NCBI GenBank assembly: GCA_942490645.1
Contig: CALNXN010000005.1
Span: forward strand, 248,001 to 312,000
Direction: 5' to 3'
Origin: CALNXN01 sp942490645
GTDB taxonomy: Bacteria; Pseudomonadota; Alphaproteobacteria; Rhodobacterales; Rhodobacteraceae
Length of the DNA: 64,000 nt
Positions 7,614 to 16,989 of this stretch are shown here, piece after piece (position 1 is the stretch's first letter; each line of letters opens with the position of its first letter). The notes beneath the pieces were generated by a model. It saw only the letters and a program-made list of their open reading frames with translations. It made no database searches and had not been told where the DNA came from. A program made the translations under genes and the position numbers.

Positions 7614-8206
7614 CCCATCGCCTCCAAAAGCTGCGCATGCCGTGCGGTAAACGCCTCTCTGGTTTCAACGGGTGGGCGCAAAACGATAGAAAGCCCCTGT
7701 GTTAGAGACTGGTCTGGCTTGCCAAAGAACTTGTCGGCCTCCCTTTCGGAAAAGCCGGCGATCTGCGTCGCCTCCATCCAGGCGCTGATTTTGTCGGCCT
7801 TTTTGATCTGCTTTTTCACGTTCAGAGGCACCTTTGCAGGCAGTCCGAACCGCAAATGAACCGCCGCCTCCAGGCGGTCGTCCAATGCGCCATAGCCCGG
7901 GCCGACCGCCGCCTTGACCGGGCTGATCATGTCGCCAATCACGTATTCTGGGGCGTCATGCAGCAGGGCGGCCAACCGCCATTTGACCGGCGCTTTCGGG
8001 GCGACCCGACCAAAGATCGTCTCAACGAGCAGCGAGTGTTCAGCCACCGAATAGGCAAAATCACCGTGCGTTTGGCCGTTCCAGCGCGCAACGAACGCTA
8101 ACCCGTGCGCGATGTCTTCAATCTCTATATCAACCGGCGTGGGATCCAGCAGATCAAGCCGCCTGCCCGATAACATTCTTTGCCATGCACGAGGTTGCTG
8201 CGCCAT
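7610..8206 (-). CDS. HD-domain metal-dependent phosphohydrolase (YfbR-like)
   Basis: This is a 198-residue single-domain HD protein. The metal site is formed by SVAEHSLLVE (His), LLHDAPEYVIGD (His-Asp) and a downstream Asp in KKADKISAWME. Proteins of this size and pattern resemble YfbR 5'-deoxynucleotidases, but in alphaproteobacteria they are usually left as HD-family hydrolases. It is the first gene of a two-gene unit with the GNAT gene and is divergent from ahcY, 115 bases away. Confidence 0.85.
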   Translation of the reverse strand: MAQQPRAWQRMLSGRRLDLLDPTPVDIEIEDIAHGLAFVARWNGQTHGDFAYSVAEHSLLVETIFGRVAPKAPVKWRLAALLHDAPEYVIGDMISPVKAAVGPGYGALDDRLEAAVHLRFGLPAKVPLNVKKQIKKADKISAWMEATQIAGFSEREADKFFGKPDQSLTQGLSIVLRPPVETREAFTARHAQLLEAMG

Positions 8207-8321
8207 TCTTAAGCTCTTGCCTCAAAGTCTCAGTAAACACCCTGTCGGCGGACACTGACGCGCATTGTTAGAAAGTTCAATAAGTGCTAGGGACGCGCGA
8301 CTGAATCAGGAGAATTCAAAC

Positions 8322-9710
8322 GTGAGTACTGACTACATCGTAAAAGACATTTCTCTGGCCGCGTACGGCCGCAAGGAACTGGACATCGCCGAGACAGAAA
8401 TGCCGGGTTTGATGGCGTTGCGCGAAGAATACGGTGAAAGCAAACCGCTAAGCGGCGCGCGAATTGTCGGATCGCTGCACATGACCATCCAGACGGCGGT
8501 TCTGATAGAAACGCTTGTGGCCTTGGGCGCCGATGTGCGCTGGGCCTCGTGCAACATTTTCTCGACGCAAGATCACGCTGCAGCGGCTATCGCAGCAGGT
8601 GGAACGCCTGTTTTTGCGATCAAGGGCCAAACGCTGGAAGAGCATTGGGATTACCTCGACAAGTCGTTCCTGTTCCCCGAAGGCCCGAACCTGATTTTGG
8701 ATGATGGCGGCGACGCAACGCTTTACATCCTGCTGGGCGCACGTGCCGAAGCTGGCGAAGAGATCATCGCAGTGCCGTCCTCCGAAGAAGAGGTTGCTAT
8801 CAAGGCTCAGATCAAAAAGCGGATGGAAGCAACGCCGGGTTGGTTCACCAAGATGCGCGATCAGATCAAAGGCGTGTCCGAAGAGACGACCACAGGTGTG
8901 CACCGCCTTTATGAGCTGATGCGCGAGGGCCAGCTGCCCTTCCCGGCGATCAACGTGAACGATTCTGTGACGAAGTCAAAGTTCGACAACAAATATGGCT
9001 GCAAAGAATCGCTGGTCGATGGTATCCGGCGCGCAACCGACACGATGATGGCGGGCAAGGTGGCCGTGGTCATGGGTTATGGCGACGTTGGCAAAGGCTC
9101 CGCTGCATCGCTTAGCGGCGCGGGCGCACGTGTGAAGGTCACCGAAGTCGATCCGATTTGTGCGTTGCAAGCGGCCATGGATGGCTTCGAAGTGGTGTTG
9201 TTGGAAGATGTCGTTGGAACGGCTGACATTTTCATCACCACGACGGGCAACAAGGACGTCATTCGCATCGAACACATGCGCGCGATGAAAGACATGGCGA
9301 TCGTTGGCAACATCGGCCACTTCGACAACGAAATTCAGGTTGCTGCGCTGAAAAACCACAAATGGACCAACATCAAAGAACAAGTGGACATGATCGAAAT
9401 GCCAAACGGCAATCGTCTGATCCTGTTGTCTGAGGGCCGTTTGTTGAACCTTGGCAATGCCACAGGTCACCCGTCCTTTGTGATGTCAGCTTCTTTCACC
9501 AATCAGGTGTTGGCGCAGATCGAGTTGTGGGAAAACAACGGCAAATATGAGAACGACGTTTACATCCTGCCCAAGCATCTGGATGAAAAAGTGGCGCGTC
9601 TGCACCTGGATCGGATCGGCGTAAAGCTGACCCCGCTTGATCCAGAGCAAGCTGCCTACATCGGCGTCAAGCCTGAAGGCCCGTTCAAGCCGGAACACTA
9701 CCGCTACTGA
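8322..9710 (+). CDS. ahcY: Adenosylhomocysteinase (S-adenosylhomocysteine hydrolase)
   Basis: AhcY splits S-adenosylhomocysteine to adenosine and homocysteine and so relieves product inhibition of methyltransferases. The GTG at 8322 follows AGGAG with good spacing and gives 462 residues starting [12 protein letters not shown], which matches the family; the longer frame from 8265 is rejected. Visible motifs are [14 protein letters not shown], the NAD-binding [13 protein letters not shown] and the C-terminal [13 protein letters not shown] that reaches into the neighbouring subunit. The gene stands alone between a divergent HD gene and a good Rho-independent terminator. I looked for an SAH-type riboswitch in the 115-base leader and saw none. 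Confidence 0.97.
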   Translation: MSTDYIVKDISLAAYGRKELDIAETEMPGLMALREEYGESKPLSGARIVGSLHMTIQTAVLIETLVALGADVRWASCNIFSTQDHAAAAIAAGGTPVFAIKGQTLEEHWDYLDKSFLFPEGPNLILDDGGDATLYILLGARAEAGEEIIAVPSSEEEVAIKAQIKKRMEATPGWFTKMRDQIKGVSEETTTGVHRLYELMREGQLPFPAINVNDSVTKSKFDNKYGCKESLVDGIRRATDTMMAGKVAVVMGYGDVGKGSAASLSGAGARVKVTEVDPICALQAAMDGFEVVLLEDVVGTADIFITTTGNKDVIRIEHMRAMKDMAIVGNIGHFDNEIQVAALKNHKWTNIKEQVDMIEMPNGNRLILLSEGRLLNLGNATGHPSFVMSASFTNQVLAQIELWENNGKYENDVYILPKHLDEKVARLHLDRIGVKLTPLDPEQAAYIGVKPEGPFKPEHYRY

Positions 9711-9732
9711 TTAAATGCGTTCTACAAACGAG

Positions 9733-9765
9733 CCCCGTCGCACACCTTGTACGGCGGGGTTTTTT
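9733..9765 (+). terminator. Rho-independent terminator of ahcY
   Basis: The stem CCCCGTC/GGCGGGG (one G-U pair) with a loop of about 13 bases is followed by TTTTTT. It begins 23 bases after the ahcY stop codon. Confidence 0.85.
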
Positions 9766-9776
9766 GTTGCCTGCGT

Positions 9777-10760
9777 TCAGTCGAAATGCGCGCGCAATGC
9801 TTCAATGTCAGTCGCCGCAAGAAACTGATCCACCCACCGCGGCTCGACTAAGCCGTCGAACCGCATGACCACGCGGTGCGACAGTGGCACAGCGACAGCG
9901 ATGCCGTTGGGGACATCGCGTTGATTGCCAATGGGACGTGAAAACAGGTTCTGACCCGCTGGTTTGGTGCGGTTTGTGCTCTCGATGCCGGCAAACTCAA
10001 CAATTTCCAACGTCTCACCAGTATCGAGATCTTGCATCTCACGGTTTGCCAAGGCGCTGATCCAACCACTTGCGTCGTCAGCAGCGCCAAGAACTCTACG
10101 TTCAGTCAAAAATTGCAGTCGCACAGAGATGAAGCCTCCATCCGGGTGCATGTACATCGCCCTGGTGCGGGTTTTCGACTGCACTCTTTCTTCAATATCG
10201 TCGTAGCGATATATCTTCAGGAAAAAGTCGAGATGTCGAAAGCCGGAGTGATCAGCCAAACTTATTTTGTCTGACGGCCATTGTGCATTGATCCGGTCGT
10301 TGATGTCTGGCGCTTTGGCATCGGCCTGTGTGACGCGTACCCAGCCTTGGCCGGGGTTGGGCAAAAACTCGATCGGTGTATCGGGCGTAACGTCAGGTCC
10401 CGACAGTCGATTCACTAAAGACTGAATGATTCCAGGCTCTTGCGGCTCGAACGGCGTACCCTGAATTGCCGCCGCCGCGCGCTCTGCCGCTTGGCTGGCA
10501 AGGCCGGTGGTTTGTTGAACAGTGTAATAAAACAATCCCGCCATAGCCAAGCAGAACACGACCGCAAGGGCCAGCATCATCTTGATCATACCACCGTTGT
10601 TGCTCTGGCCTCCGCCATTGCCGCCTCGGTGCGGTGTGCCGCCATTCATGCCACCGCCTCCGCCGCCCATCGCGGGTGCAGGCTGTGCCATCTGCGCGCC
10701 GCCGCCGGACTTGGATTCCAACCTTTTCAGGCGTTCTTCGAAACTGGTTTGCCCTGACAT
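9777..10760 (-). CDS. Membrane-anchored protein with Gly-rich N-terminus, unknown function
   Basis: I do not recognise a named family. From ATG 10760 (MSGQTSFEERL, preceded by AAGGGG) the protein has 327 residues. It has a short charged helix, a Gly/Pro/Met-rich linker at about 20-60, a single membrane segment (MIKMMLALAVVFCLAMAGLFYY) and a globular region of about 230 residues that would face the periplasm. The start SFEERLKRLE recalls the cytoplasmic ends of other Rhodobacteraceae single-pass proteins. It is convergent with ahcY, sharing the terminator gap, and divergent from the DUF2853 gene. The topology is inferred from hydropathy only. Confidence 0.75.
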   Translation of the reverse strand: MSGQTSFEERLKRLESKSGGGAQMAQPAPAMGGGGGGMNGGTPHRGGNGGGQSNNGGMIKMMLALAVVFCLAMAGLFYYTVQQTTGLASQAAERAAAAIQGTPFEPQEPGIIQSLVNRLSGPDVTPDTPIEFLPNPGQGWVRVTQADAKAPDINDRINAQWPSDKISLADHSGFRHLDFFLKIYRYDDIEERVQSKTRTRAMYMHPDGGFISVRLQFLTERRVLGAADDASGWISALANREMQDLDTGETLEIVEFAGIESTNRTKPAGQNLFSRPIGNQRDVPNGIAVAVPLSHRVVMRFDGLVEPRWVDQFLAATDIEALRAHFD

Positions 10761-10986
10761 GCGTCGCCCCTTGTCGCTGTTCACAAGGCGCAGTCATGCG
10801 TGCGTATTCGGGCAGATTTGGGACTGAATTGGCAAATTCCCGTGGCAATTTCGAAGGCAGGTGTTCGCCGACGATGCTGAGCGGGGAAAAACGCACGAAA
10901 AATCCCTTTTGTGCAATTGAATATGACACTAGTCTTTTCGTGGGGTCAGGCGTTCTGGCCCACAGTCCAAGGTGGGAGAGTAATTT

Positions 10987-11328
10987 ATGGGCAAACGTGA
11001 TGAATTGATCGCGCATTATGCGGACGATTTGAAAAACAAATGCGGCATGACGCCGGATATGGATTTGCTGACCAAAGTCACGATCGGCTGCGGTCCAGCT
11101 ATCTATAATGCGGATGCGTCAACCGTTGCCGGCAGCCAGCCATCGGAGTTGGAGACGGTCAAGGACAACTTTCTCATCAAAAAGCTGGGCCTGAAAGACG
11201 GACCAGAGTTGATGGCCGCGATCAACTCGGTAATCGAGACCTATGGCAAATCCGAGCGCAACAAATACCGCGCTGTGGTTTATTACATGCTGACCAAACA
11301 CTTCGGCAAGGAATCCGTCTACAGCTGA
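10987..11328 (+). CDS. DUF2853 family protein
   Basis: This small soluble protein of 113 residues matches the alphaproteobacterial DUF2853 pattern, with a start like MGKRDELIAHYADDLKNKCG, a middle GPAIYNADASTVAG and an end YYMLTKHFGKESVY. The function is unknown. It is transcribed alone, with GGGAG ahead of the ATG and a strong terminator 20 bases after the stop codon. Confidence 0.85.
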   Translation: MGKRDELIAHYADDLKNKCGMTPDMDLLTKVTIGCGPAIYNADASTVAGSQPSELETVKDNFLIKKLGLKDGPELMAAINSVIETYGKSERNKYRAVVYYMLTKHFGKESVYS

Positions 11329-11348
11329 AGCCTGTCAGAATGACCTCA

Positions 11349-11384
11349 GAAGCGCCTCCTTGGTTAAGGGGGCGTTTCTTTTTT
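11349..11384 (+). terminator. Rho-independent terminator of the DUF2853 gene
   Basis: An 11-pair stem (GAAGCGCCTCC with GGGGGCGTTTC, including G-U pairs) and a loop of 9 bases are followed by a T-rich run. This separates the DUF2853 transcript from the RNA candidate downstream. Confidence 0.85.
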
Positions 11385-11439
11385 GCACAGGCTTTGAAGT
11401 ACTTGAAAGTTGAGTTTTTCGCCTCTGTAGGTTAGTTAT

Positions 11440-11550
11440 TCCTTGTCCGGCCAGGAAGGCCAGAACCGAAATTCGAACACGTGTGGTGGCTATGGGAGCA
11501 CGTGGGGTGAAGAGGGGTTCTGGCGGGGTGCCGGAACCCCTTTTACGTTT
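11440..11550 (+). ncRNA. Candidate independent small structured RNA with its own promoter and terminator
   Basis: Between the DUF2853 terminator and the convergent DUF1761 gene there is no open frame, but there is a full transcription unit. A -35-like TTGAGT (11410-11415) and a -10-like TAGTTA (11433-11438) are 17 bases apart. The unit ends in a strong terminator: GGGGTTCTGGC (11514-11524), loop GGGGT, GCCGGAACCCC (11530-11540), then TTTT. Inside are a GGCC-AGGAA-GGCC hairpin (11449-11461), two CACGTG copies that can pair (11478-11483, 11499-11504) and GCCAGAACC (11459-11467). The last can pair with 11516-11524 and so competes with the terminator stem. It does not match SRP RNA, 6S RNA, tmRNA or RNase P as I know them. 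The RNA is inferred from structure only. Confidence 0.5.
11514..11550 (+). terminator. Rho-independent terminator of the small RNA candidate
   Basis: An 11-base-pair stem with one G-U pair and a 5-base loop is followed by TTTTACGTTTT. In the reverse direction no T-run follows the stem, so it serves plus-strand transcription, where no protein gene ends nearby. Confidence 0.75.
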
Positions 11551-11946
11551 TCAGACCAGCATCAATACGGCGGCGATTACAGTGCAGCCTAAGGTGGCAT
11601 ATCCCCCGTCAATCAGTGTCAGCGTGCGTGGTCGGCCAGCAAACCCATAAAACGTGGCAATCCAGGGCGACACGAGAAACAACCCAATGCCAAACCCAGA
11701 CATGATCCCTTTGCCAAGCGTGTCGATACTACTCAGTTCAAAGACATGCCGCATCATACCGGCCACGAGAATGCAGCCTAAAATACTAGTGATATAGGGG
11801 ATTGGATCGCTTTGGTTGGCGGGCTTTCCTGCCTCATTGGTCGCGACACCTGACGCGTCCATCCACTTTTGTGCCAAAACGGTATACCAAACAGCGCCAA
11901 ATCCAAAACCTGCACAACCTGCCAAAACCACGCTGAGATAGCTCAT
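11551..11946 (-). CDS. DUF1761 family membrane protein
   Basis: This 131-residue protein has four predicted membrane helices. It has the family features FGFGAVWYTVLAQKWMDASG near the start and a C-terminal LIDGGYATLGCTVIAAVLML. The function is unknown. The ATG follows GGGAGGATG in a good ribosome binding context. It is convergent with the small RNA candidate and lies 96 bases downstream of the EVE-domain gene on the same strand. Confidence 0.85.
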   Translation of the reverse strand: MSYLSVVLAGCAGFGFGAVWYTVLAQKWMDASGVATNEAGKPANQSDPIPYITSILGCILVAGMMRHVFELSSIDTLGKGIMSGFGIGLFLVSPWIATFYGFAGRPRTLTLIDGGYATLGCTVIAAVLMLV

Positions 11947-12042
11947 GTTTCATCCTCCCTTGGTGTGCGGGACAGACTGCGTCAATTTTAGACACCTGAC
12001 CATCCCAAACAGTTTGACCCGTCAAGGGTAGGGGGGTCCGTA

Positions 12043-12462
12043 TCAGTCTCTAACCTCGGCCAATTCGCAGATGATCGCCCATTCCTGCTCAGTCACCGGC
12101 TGCACTGATAAACGCGACGTGCGCACCAAGGCCATGTCTGCCAGGCGTGGGTCAGACTTGACCATTTCCAAAGTAACAGGGGCGCCAACCGGCTTGACGG
12201 CCTTGATGTCCACACACTCCCAGCGCGGATCGTCTGTTGTGCTGTCCGGATGTGCCTCGGCAATCACTTTGACGATCCCGACAATCGCCTTTTCTTTTTG
12301 TGAATGGTAGAAAAAGCCCGCATCACCAACTTTCATTTGACGCATGAAATTGCGGGCCTGGTAGTTGCGCACGCCGTCCCATTCTTCGCCCGCGTCGCCC
12401 TTGGCTACCTGATCGTCCCAGCTCCAAGTGGACGGTTCGGATTTGAACAACCAATAAGCCAT
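12043..12462 (-). CDS. EVE-domain protein (modified-base-binding fold)
   Basis: The 139-residue protein is one EVE domain, with the start MAYWLFKSEPSTWSW, then VRNYQARNFMRQMKVGD and FFYHSQKEKAIVGIVKV. EVE domains are PUA/YTH-like and bind modified nucleobases; the cellular role of this housekeeping type (YTH-related, thymocyte nuclear protein-like) is not settled. ATG 12462 overlaps the TGA of the YciI-like gene by one base (TGATG). It is the last gene of the tsaD-gpsA-YciI-EVE run. Confidence 0.92.
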   Translation of the reverse strand: MAYWLFKSEPSTWSWDDQVAKGDAGEEWDGVRNYQARNFMRQMKVGDAGFFYHSQKEKAIVGIVKVIAEAHPDSTTDDPRWECVDIKAVKPVGAPVTLEMVKSDPRLADMALVRTSRLSVQPVTEQEWAIICELAEVRD

Positions 12463-12734
12463 CAGCCGATAACCCGGTTCCATTGGGTCAGCGTCACCGA
12501 CTGAAACAGCTCGGCCTTGGCGTAGGGGTCATTGGTCGCCCAATCCTCGGCGGCACTCATATCGGCGACGTCCAGAATGATCATCGACCCGATCATTTTG
12601 CCCTCCGCATCCAGAAATGGACCTGCCATATGAACGCAGTCCGAGGCTTTCAAATAGGCCACATGGGCGTCGCGGTTGGCGAGGCGCAGGTCAAGCGCGT
12701 TGGTTTTGTCGATGGCGATCAAAGCAACAAGCAT
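12462..12734 (-). CDS. YciI-like family protein
   Basis: This 90-residue ferredoxin-like-fold protein has the YciI pattern MLVALIAIDK, ANRDAHVAYLK, AGPFLDAEGKMIGSM and ATNDPYAKAELF. The conserved His and Asp of the family are present (DAHVAY; NDPY). The biochemical role of most members is unknown. The ATG is one base past the gpsA stop codon, and the EVE gene overlaps at its end, so it is embedded in a tightly packed operon. Confidence 0.9.
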   Translation of the reverse strand: MLVALIAIDKTNALDLRLANRDAHVAYLKASDCVHMAGPFLDAEGKMIGSMIILDVADMSAAEDWATNDPYAKAELFQSVTLTQWNRVIG

Positions 12735-12735
12735 T

Positions 12736-13698
12736 TCATTCTTCCTTGAGTGGGCGTGCGAGCAAGCTCGACATGGCGCTGGTTACATCCAAACGGTTTT
12801 CGACCAACGCCGCAACCGACTGCGTGATTGGCATGTCCAGATTGCGGGCGTCGGCCATGGACGCAACCGCCTGCGCTGTCGCGGCTCCTTCGACCGTTAC
12901 GGATGCGTCGAATTGTTCGCTTCGGCCAATCGACACGCCAAGACGGTAGTTGCGCGACTGCGGGGAGGTGCAGGTCAGGGTCAAATCGCCAAACCCGGAG
13001 AGCCCGGAAAGCGTCGCTGGATCTGCACCCATGTCCGCGGCCAGCCGGTTCATTTCCGCAAAACCGCGTGTCATCACCGCAGCGCGCGCGCTTTCACCCA
13101 ATCCTGCGCCCATCGCCGCGCCACAGGCAATTGCGATCACGTTTTTCAAAGCGCCGCCCAGTTCCGCACCAATAGTGTCTTGTGTGCGGTAGAGCCTTAA
13201 AACCCCAGTGGAGAGACTGTTTTGGAGTAATTTCCCGGCTTCCGCATTCCTGCATGCTAACGTCAAAGCGGTCGGCAATCCTTTGGCGATATCTGCTGCA
13301 AAGCTTGGTCCAGTCAGGATTGCGGCCGTGGTGCCGGGCAAAACGGATGCAATCACGGATACCGGGCCCAAACCACTATTTCGTTCAAAGCCTTTGCAAC
13401 ATGCAACAAGGGTTTTCCCGGCCAGTATGTCAGAATGGGCGCTGATAAATCCCCGCAGCTTTTGCAGCGGGACCGCGATTAGCACAATCGTAGCATAGTT
13501 GATGTCTTGCACATCCGCCGTCACGCGCACCGCATCTGGCAATTTTGGACCCGGCAGGCGTGTGCCATTCTCGCGCGTATTTTGCATGGATCGCGCGTGT
13601 TCGGAGTTGTGTGCCCACAGCGTCACAGGGCTGTTTTGCGCCAATGTCATAGCCAAAGCGGTGCCAAATGCACCGGCGCCCATCACGGCGATACTCAT
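12736..13698 (-). CDS. gpsA: NAD(P)-dependent glycerol-3-phosphate dehydrogenase
   Basis: GpsA reduces dihydroxyacetone phosphate to sn-glycerol-3-phosphate for phospholipid synthesis. The start ATG 13698 gives 320 residues with the N-terminal nucleotide-binding [40 protein letters not shown] and the catalytic Lys region [13 protein letters not shown] follow, then [10 protein letters not shown]. The upstream frame to 13758 is inside tsaD and is rejected. Its ATG overlaps the tsaD stop codon as ATGA, and the YciI gene begins one base after its own stop. Confidence 0.96.
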   Translation of the reverse strand: MSIAVMGAGAFGTALAMTLAQNSPVTLWAHNSEHARSMQNTRENGTRLPGPKLPDAVRVTADVQDINYATIVLIAVPLQKLRGFISAHSDILAGKTLVACCKGFERNSGLGPVSVIASVLPGTTAAILTGPSFAADIAKGLPTALTLACRNAEAGKLLQNSLSTGVLRLYRTQDTIGAELGGALKNVIAIACGAAMGAGLGESARAAVMTRGFAEMNRLAADMGADPATLSGLSGFGDLTLTCTSPQSRNYRLGVSIGRSEQFDASVTVEGAATAQAVASMADARNLDMPITQSVAALVENRLDVTSAMSSLLARPLKEE

Positions 13699-14810
13699 GC
13701 TTTTGGCCCCTTTTTGCCGCTGCCCAACATTGACGGCTGGTTGGTATCCAATGGCCAACGTGGTCGGGCCGCCAAAGTCAGGTCATCGGGGTGTCGGGTC
13801 GGCATCTGTTCAAGTGCTGCATTGGCGATCATAGCTGCATTATCGGTACATAGATGCAGTGGAGGCGCAACAAAGGTCGCATCGAAATCAGCCGAAACAG
13901 TCTCTAACCGGGCTCGAATGGCTGCATTGGCCGCAACGCCACCAGCGACGCAAAAGCTTCGTTCTGCGGGTGCCGTGCTCAGGTATTCTTCCAGGGCGCG
14001 CGCGGATTTGTTGGCCAGAACATCCACCACGGCAGCCTGAAACCCGGCGCTCAGATCGGCGCGATCTTGTTCAAACAGCCCACCTTGTTCAGCGACAAGC
14101 GCATCACGCGCACGCAGCACGGCCGTCTTGAGGCCGGAAAATGACATATCGCAGCTTGCACGATCCAGCAAAGGGCGGGGCAGGGCGAAGCGGGATGCGT
14201 CCCCGGTCTTGGCAGCGGCTTCGACAGAAGGCCCTCCGGGTTGCGGCAGACCCAGCAGGCGGGCGGTCTTGTCGAACGCCTCGCCTGGAGCATCGTCAAT
14301 CGTTCCGCCCAAACGTTGAAAATGGTCCGGGCCATGACACACCAGAAACTGGCAGTGCCCCCCGGAAACAAGCAACATCAAATAGGGATAGGCCACATGA
14401 TCCGTCAGACGCGGTGTGAGCGCATGACCAGCAAGATGGTTGATCCCATAAAGCGGCTTGCCGGTCGATGCGGACAATCCTTTTGCGCACATCACGCCGG
14501 ACACAACGCCGCCGATCAATCCGGGGCCGGCAGTCACAGCAATCGCGTCAATCTCATTCAGAGCCATATTCGCCTGTGTTAGAGCCTGCTCGACGCAAAT
14601 ATCCAACTTTTCAGCATGGGCGCGCGCTGCGATTTCGGGGACGACGCCGCCAAAGTCAGCGTGCAGCGCCATTTGATCAAAGACCACAGATGACAGAACG
14701 CTGGGCGTGCCGCCCGGGTCAGCGCGCAAGACAGCGGCGGCCGTGTCATCACAGCTGCTCTCAATTCCCAGAATTGTAATGCCTTGGGCCACCATTCCAT
14801 CCCGTTGCAT
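13695..14810 (-). CDS. tsaD: tRNA threonylcarbamoyladenosine synthase TsaD
   Basis: TsaD transfers the threonylcarbamoyl group to A37 of tRNA, working with TsaB and TsaE (tsaE is at 2.2-2.7 kb). The 371-residue protein starts with a short tail and then [15 protein letters not shown]. The metal-binding His pair is in [21 protein letters not shown], the [10 protein letters not shown] loop and SFSGLKTAV are present, and [12 protein letters not shown] and the CTDNAAMIA motif close the ASKHA fold. A second ATG at residue 6 is possible. It heads the tsaD-gpsA-YciI-EVE operon and is divergent from hemD. Confidence 0.96.
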   Translation of the reverse strand: MQRDGMVAQGITILGIESSCDDTAAAVLRADPGGTPSVLSSVVFDQMALHADFGGVVPEIAARAHAEKLDICVEQALTQANMALNEIDAIAVTAGPGLIGGVVSGVMCAKGLSASTGKPLYGINHLAGHALTPRLTDHVAYPYLMLLVSGGHCQFLVCHGPDHFQRLGGTIDDAPGEAFDKTARLLGLPQPGGPSVEAAAKTGDASRFALPRPLLDRASCDMSFSGLKTAVLRARDALVAEQGGLFEQDRADLSAGFQAAVVDVLANKSARALEEYLSTAPAERSFCVAGGVAANAAIRARLETVSADFDATFVAPPLHLCTDNAAMIANAALEQMPTRHPDDLTLAARPRWPLDTNQPSMLGSGKKGPKA

Positions 14811-14867
14811 GACCGTCAGACCGCAGGTAACACCCTAAGCACATGCAAACAATCCTGAGGCGTGGAA

Positions 14868-15575
14868 ATGACTGCTGAGGAGATAAGGCTGATTGCGACG
14901 CGTCCGGCAGGGGCCAATGCGCGTTTCATTGAGCGCTTGAACGCCACGGCCCGCGCGGATCTGCATGTGATTGAAAGCCCGCTTCTTGAGATCATTGGTG
15001 TTCCGCAAAAGCGGTCCGTGGCCTTTGATGCGGCCGTGTTCACATCCGCAAACGGTGTGCGTTTCGCGCCAAATGGCGAAGGGCAGGTGGCCTACTGCGT
15101 GGGAGCGGCGACGGCAGAGGCGGCAAGTGCTGCCGGGTGGACCGCGCAAATCTCAGGGCGGGACGCGGCGTCGTTGGTTGAGGCCCTGCAAGAACTGAAA
15201 CCAAAAGGCACGCTTGTTCACTTTTGCGGCGTTCATACGCGGGGTGACGTGACGCGACATCTGGGGCAAGCGGGTCTGCAGATCACCGCTGAAACTGTTT
15301 ATGATCAACGCGAAGCGAGGCTGACTCAGGCCGCCCGCGATGCGCTGGATGCGGACGTTCCGGTGATTGTTCCGCTTTTTTCCCCGCGAACCGCACAAAT
15401 TTTTGCCGTTCAATCTCGGGCAGTTGCTCCGCTTTATTTGGCCGCTCTCAGCGGCGCTGTAGCTGATGAAACTGCCGAATTGCGCCATTCAGCAATAGAA
15501 ATTGCGACGACGCCTGATCTCGACGGAATGGTGAGCGCAGTGGAAAAGCTGATCGAGCAGGCGCGCGCGGGTTGA
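14868..15575 (+). CDS. hemD: Uroporphyrinogen-III synthase
   Basis: HemD cyclises hydroxymethylbilane to uroporphyrinogen III in tetrapyrrole synthesis. ATG 14868, seven bases after GAGG, gives 235 residues; a GTG at 14862 is possible. The protein has the two-lobed family pattern: LIATRPAGANARFI, the TSANGVRF loop, YCVGAATAEAA, HFCGVHTRGD and the weakly conserved PLFSPRTAQIF. HemD is poorly conserved, but its place ahead of Mic60-like and HemY-like genes is the standard alphaproteobacterial arrangement. hemC, often adjacent in relatives, is not in this window. Confidence 0.88.
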   Translation: MTAEEIRLIATRPAGANARFIERLNATARADLHVIESPLLEIIGVPQKRSVAFDAAVFTSANGVRFAPNGEGQVAYCVGAATAEAASAAGWTAQISGRDAASLVEALQELKPKGTLVHFCGVHTRGDVTRHLGQAGLQITAETVYDQREARLTQAARDALDADVPVIVPLFSPRTAQIFAVQSRAVAPLYLAALSGAVADETAELRHSAIEIATTPDLDGMVSAVEKLIEQARAG

Positions 15576-15647
15576 GGGGCTTCGACTGGGGGGGTAAGGT
15601 TCGAACGGAGTGCATGGGTTTGACCCAGATTCGAAAAGGTGGACGTG

Positions 15648-16979
15648 GTGGCGAAGGCAAGCAAATCAAAATCCAAGCGGTACGACAAAGTTGAAGATCT
15701 CGTTGATGATCTGAAGGATGCCGCTGATGGCACAGAAAACGGTGAGCTGACCAAAGACGATCAGGTTGCGGAGGCACAGCCCACCGACGAGGCGCAAGTC
15801 GACCAAGAACCAGTGACCTCGGAGGAAGGTATTCAGGAACCTGAGGCCGATGACACGGATACTGCGGAAAACAACGATAGAAATGATGCAGAAAACGACG
15901 TTGCGCTGGATGAACCGCTCACCGAAGAGCAGTTGAACGATGATACGCTCGCAGCGACCGAACCGGAGGCACAACCAGAACCGGAACCTGTCGAAGTGAC
16001 AGCACCCCCTGTCACATCCGCGCCGCAAGAGCCGCGCAGCTCAGGCTTCTGGCCGCTGGTTTTTGGCGGTGTCGTAGCGGCAATGCTTGGCTTTATTTTG
16101 GGCCGTGCGGATCAGTTTGATGCCTATCTGCCTGCTTCCATGCAGCGCCAGACAGCGGATTTATCGGGCTTGGAAGCACAAATAGACGCGTTGGCGGCGC
16201 AAAACCAATCCCTGACCGACGCCATCACGGACTTGCAAAACGTGGAGCCTACCGCCGCACCTGATCCTTTTGACGCAACGCCGCTGGAAGACGAAATCGC
16301 GGCTCTGACAGCTCGGATCGACGGGTTAGAAGCGCGTCCTGTGCCAGCGCCGATGGAAAGTGGATCGCCCGAGCTGGAGGCCATGGTTGGCACGATGCAG
16401 TCCACGATTTCACAACAGGCAGATGAGATTGCCGCTTTGAAAGAGGGCGTAGCTTCCGTCACCGAAGCGGAACAGAGCATTGCGCGGCGTACTTTGGCGC
16501 AGGCCGCTTTGGCGCGGGTTTCTGCGGCCATCGACACGGGTAGTTCCTACGCGCCTGCTTTGGCCGATCTTGAAGCCACTGGCATGATTGACATCCCTGC
16601 GTCACTGGCAACACCTGCTAATGATGGGGTCCCGACGCTGGCGTCTCTTACCACGGCCTTTCCGGAGGCGGCGCGCAATGCACTGGCAGCGGTCCGCTCT
16701 GAAGAGGCGAGCGCAGGCGGCGTTGATCTGGGTGGGTTCCTGCGGCGTCAGTTGGGTGCGCGCTCGGTCATGCCGCGCGAAGGCGATGATCCCGATGCCG
16801 TTTTGTCGCGCGCGGAAGCGGCCCTGAAAACGGGTGATTTGAACACAGCCGTCACCGAGATCGAAACGCTCCCCGAGACTGCAAAAGCAGAATTGGCGGG
16901 CTGGTTGGAGCAGGCGCAAACACGCCAAACCGCCCTGGATGCAGCCAATGCGTTGGCTCAAAGCCTGACGACCAACTGA
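15648..16979 (+). CDS. Mitofilin/Mic60-like membrane protein (COG4223 type)
   Basis: This 443-residue protein resembles alphaproteobacterial Mic60. It has an acidic, Glu/Asp/Pro-rich cytoplasmic N-terminus (about residues 10-125) and one membrane helix (FWPLVFGGVVAAMLGFILG, about 132-152). Coiled-coil stretches follow (about 170-290), then a C-terminal helical mitofilin-like part. Mic60 homologues shape inner-membrane invaginations, and in alphaproteobacteria the gene commonly sits beside hemD and a TPR gene, as here. The start is a GTG; 15639, 15645 and 15648 are in frame, and 15648 (AKASKSKSK) is chosen. Eleven bases separate it from the TPR gene. The function is inferred from architecture and neighbours. 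Confidence 0.8.
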   Translation: MAKASKSKSKRYDKVEDLVDDLKDAADGTENGELTKDDQVAEAQPTDEAQVDQEPVTSEEGIQEPEADDTDTAENNDRNDAENDVALDEPLTEEQLNDDTLAATEPEAQPEPEPVEVTAPPVTSAPQEPRSSGFWPLVFGGVVAAMLGFILGRADQFDAYLPASMQRQTADLSGLEAQIDALAAQNQSLTDAITDLQNVEPTAAPDPFDATPLEDEIAALTARIDGLEARPVPAPMESGSPELEAMVGTMQSTISQQADEIAALKEGVASVTEAEQSIARRTLAQAALARVSAAIDTGSSYAPALADLEATGMIDIPASLATPANDGVPTLASLTTAFPEAARNALAAVRSEEASAGGVDLGGFLRRQLGARSVMPREGDDPDAVLSRAEAALKTGDLNTAVTEIETLPETAKAELAGWLEQAQTRQTALDAANALAQSLTTN

Positions 16980-16989
16980 GGAAATTTAT

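Noticed and set aside
8207..8321. Possible SAH-type riboswitch ahead of ahcY
   Set aside because: I could not find the conserved helices or core sequence in the leader. A covariance-model search would settle it.
11440..11550. SRP RNA or 6S RNA as identity of the small RNA candidate
   Set aside because: The GGCCAGGAAGGCC stretch recalls the SRP loop, but the conserved SRP tetraloop stem and symmetric loop are absent. The unit is too short and differently folded for 6S.
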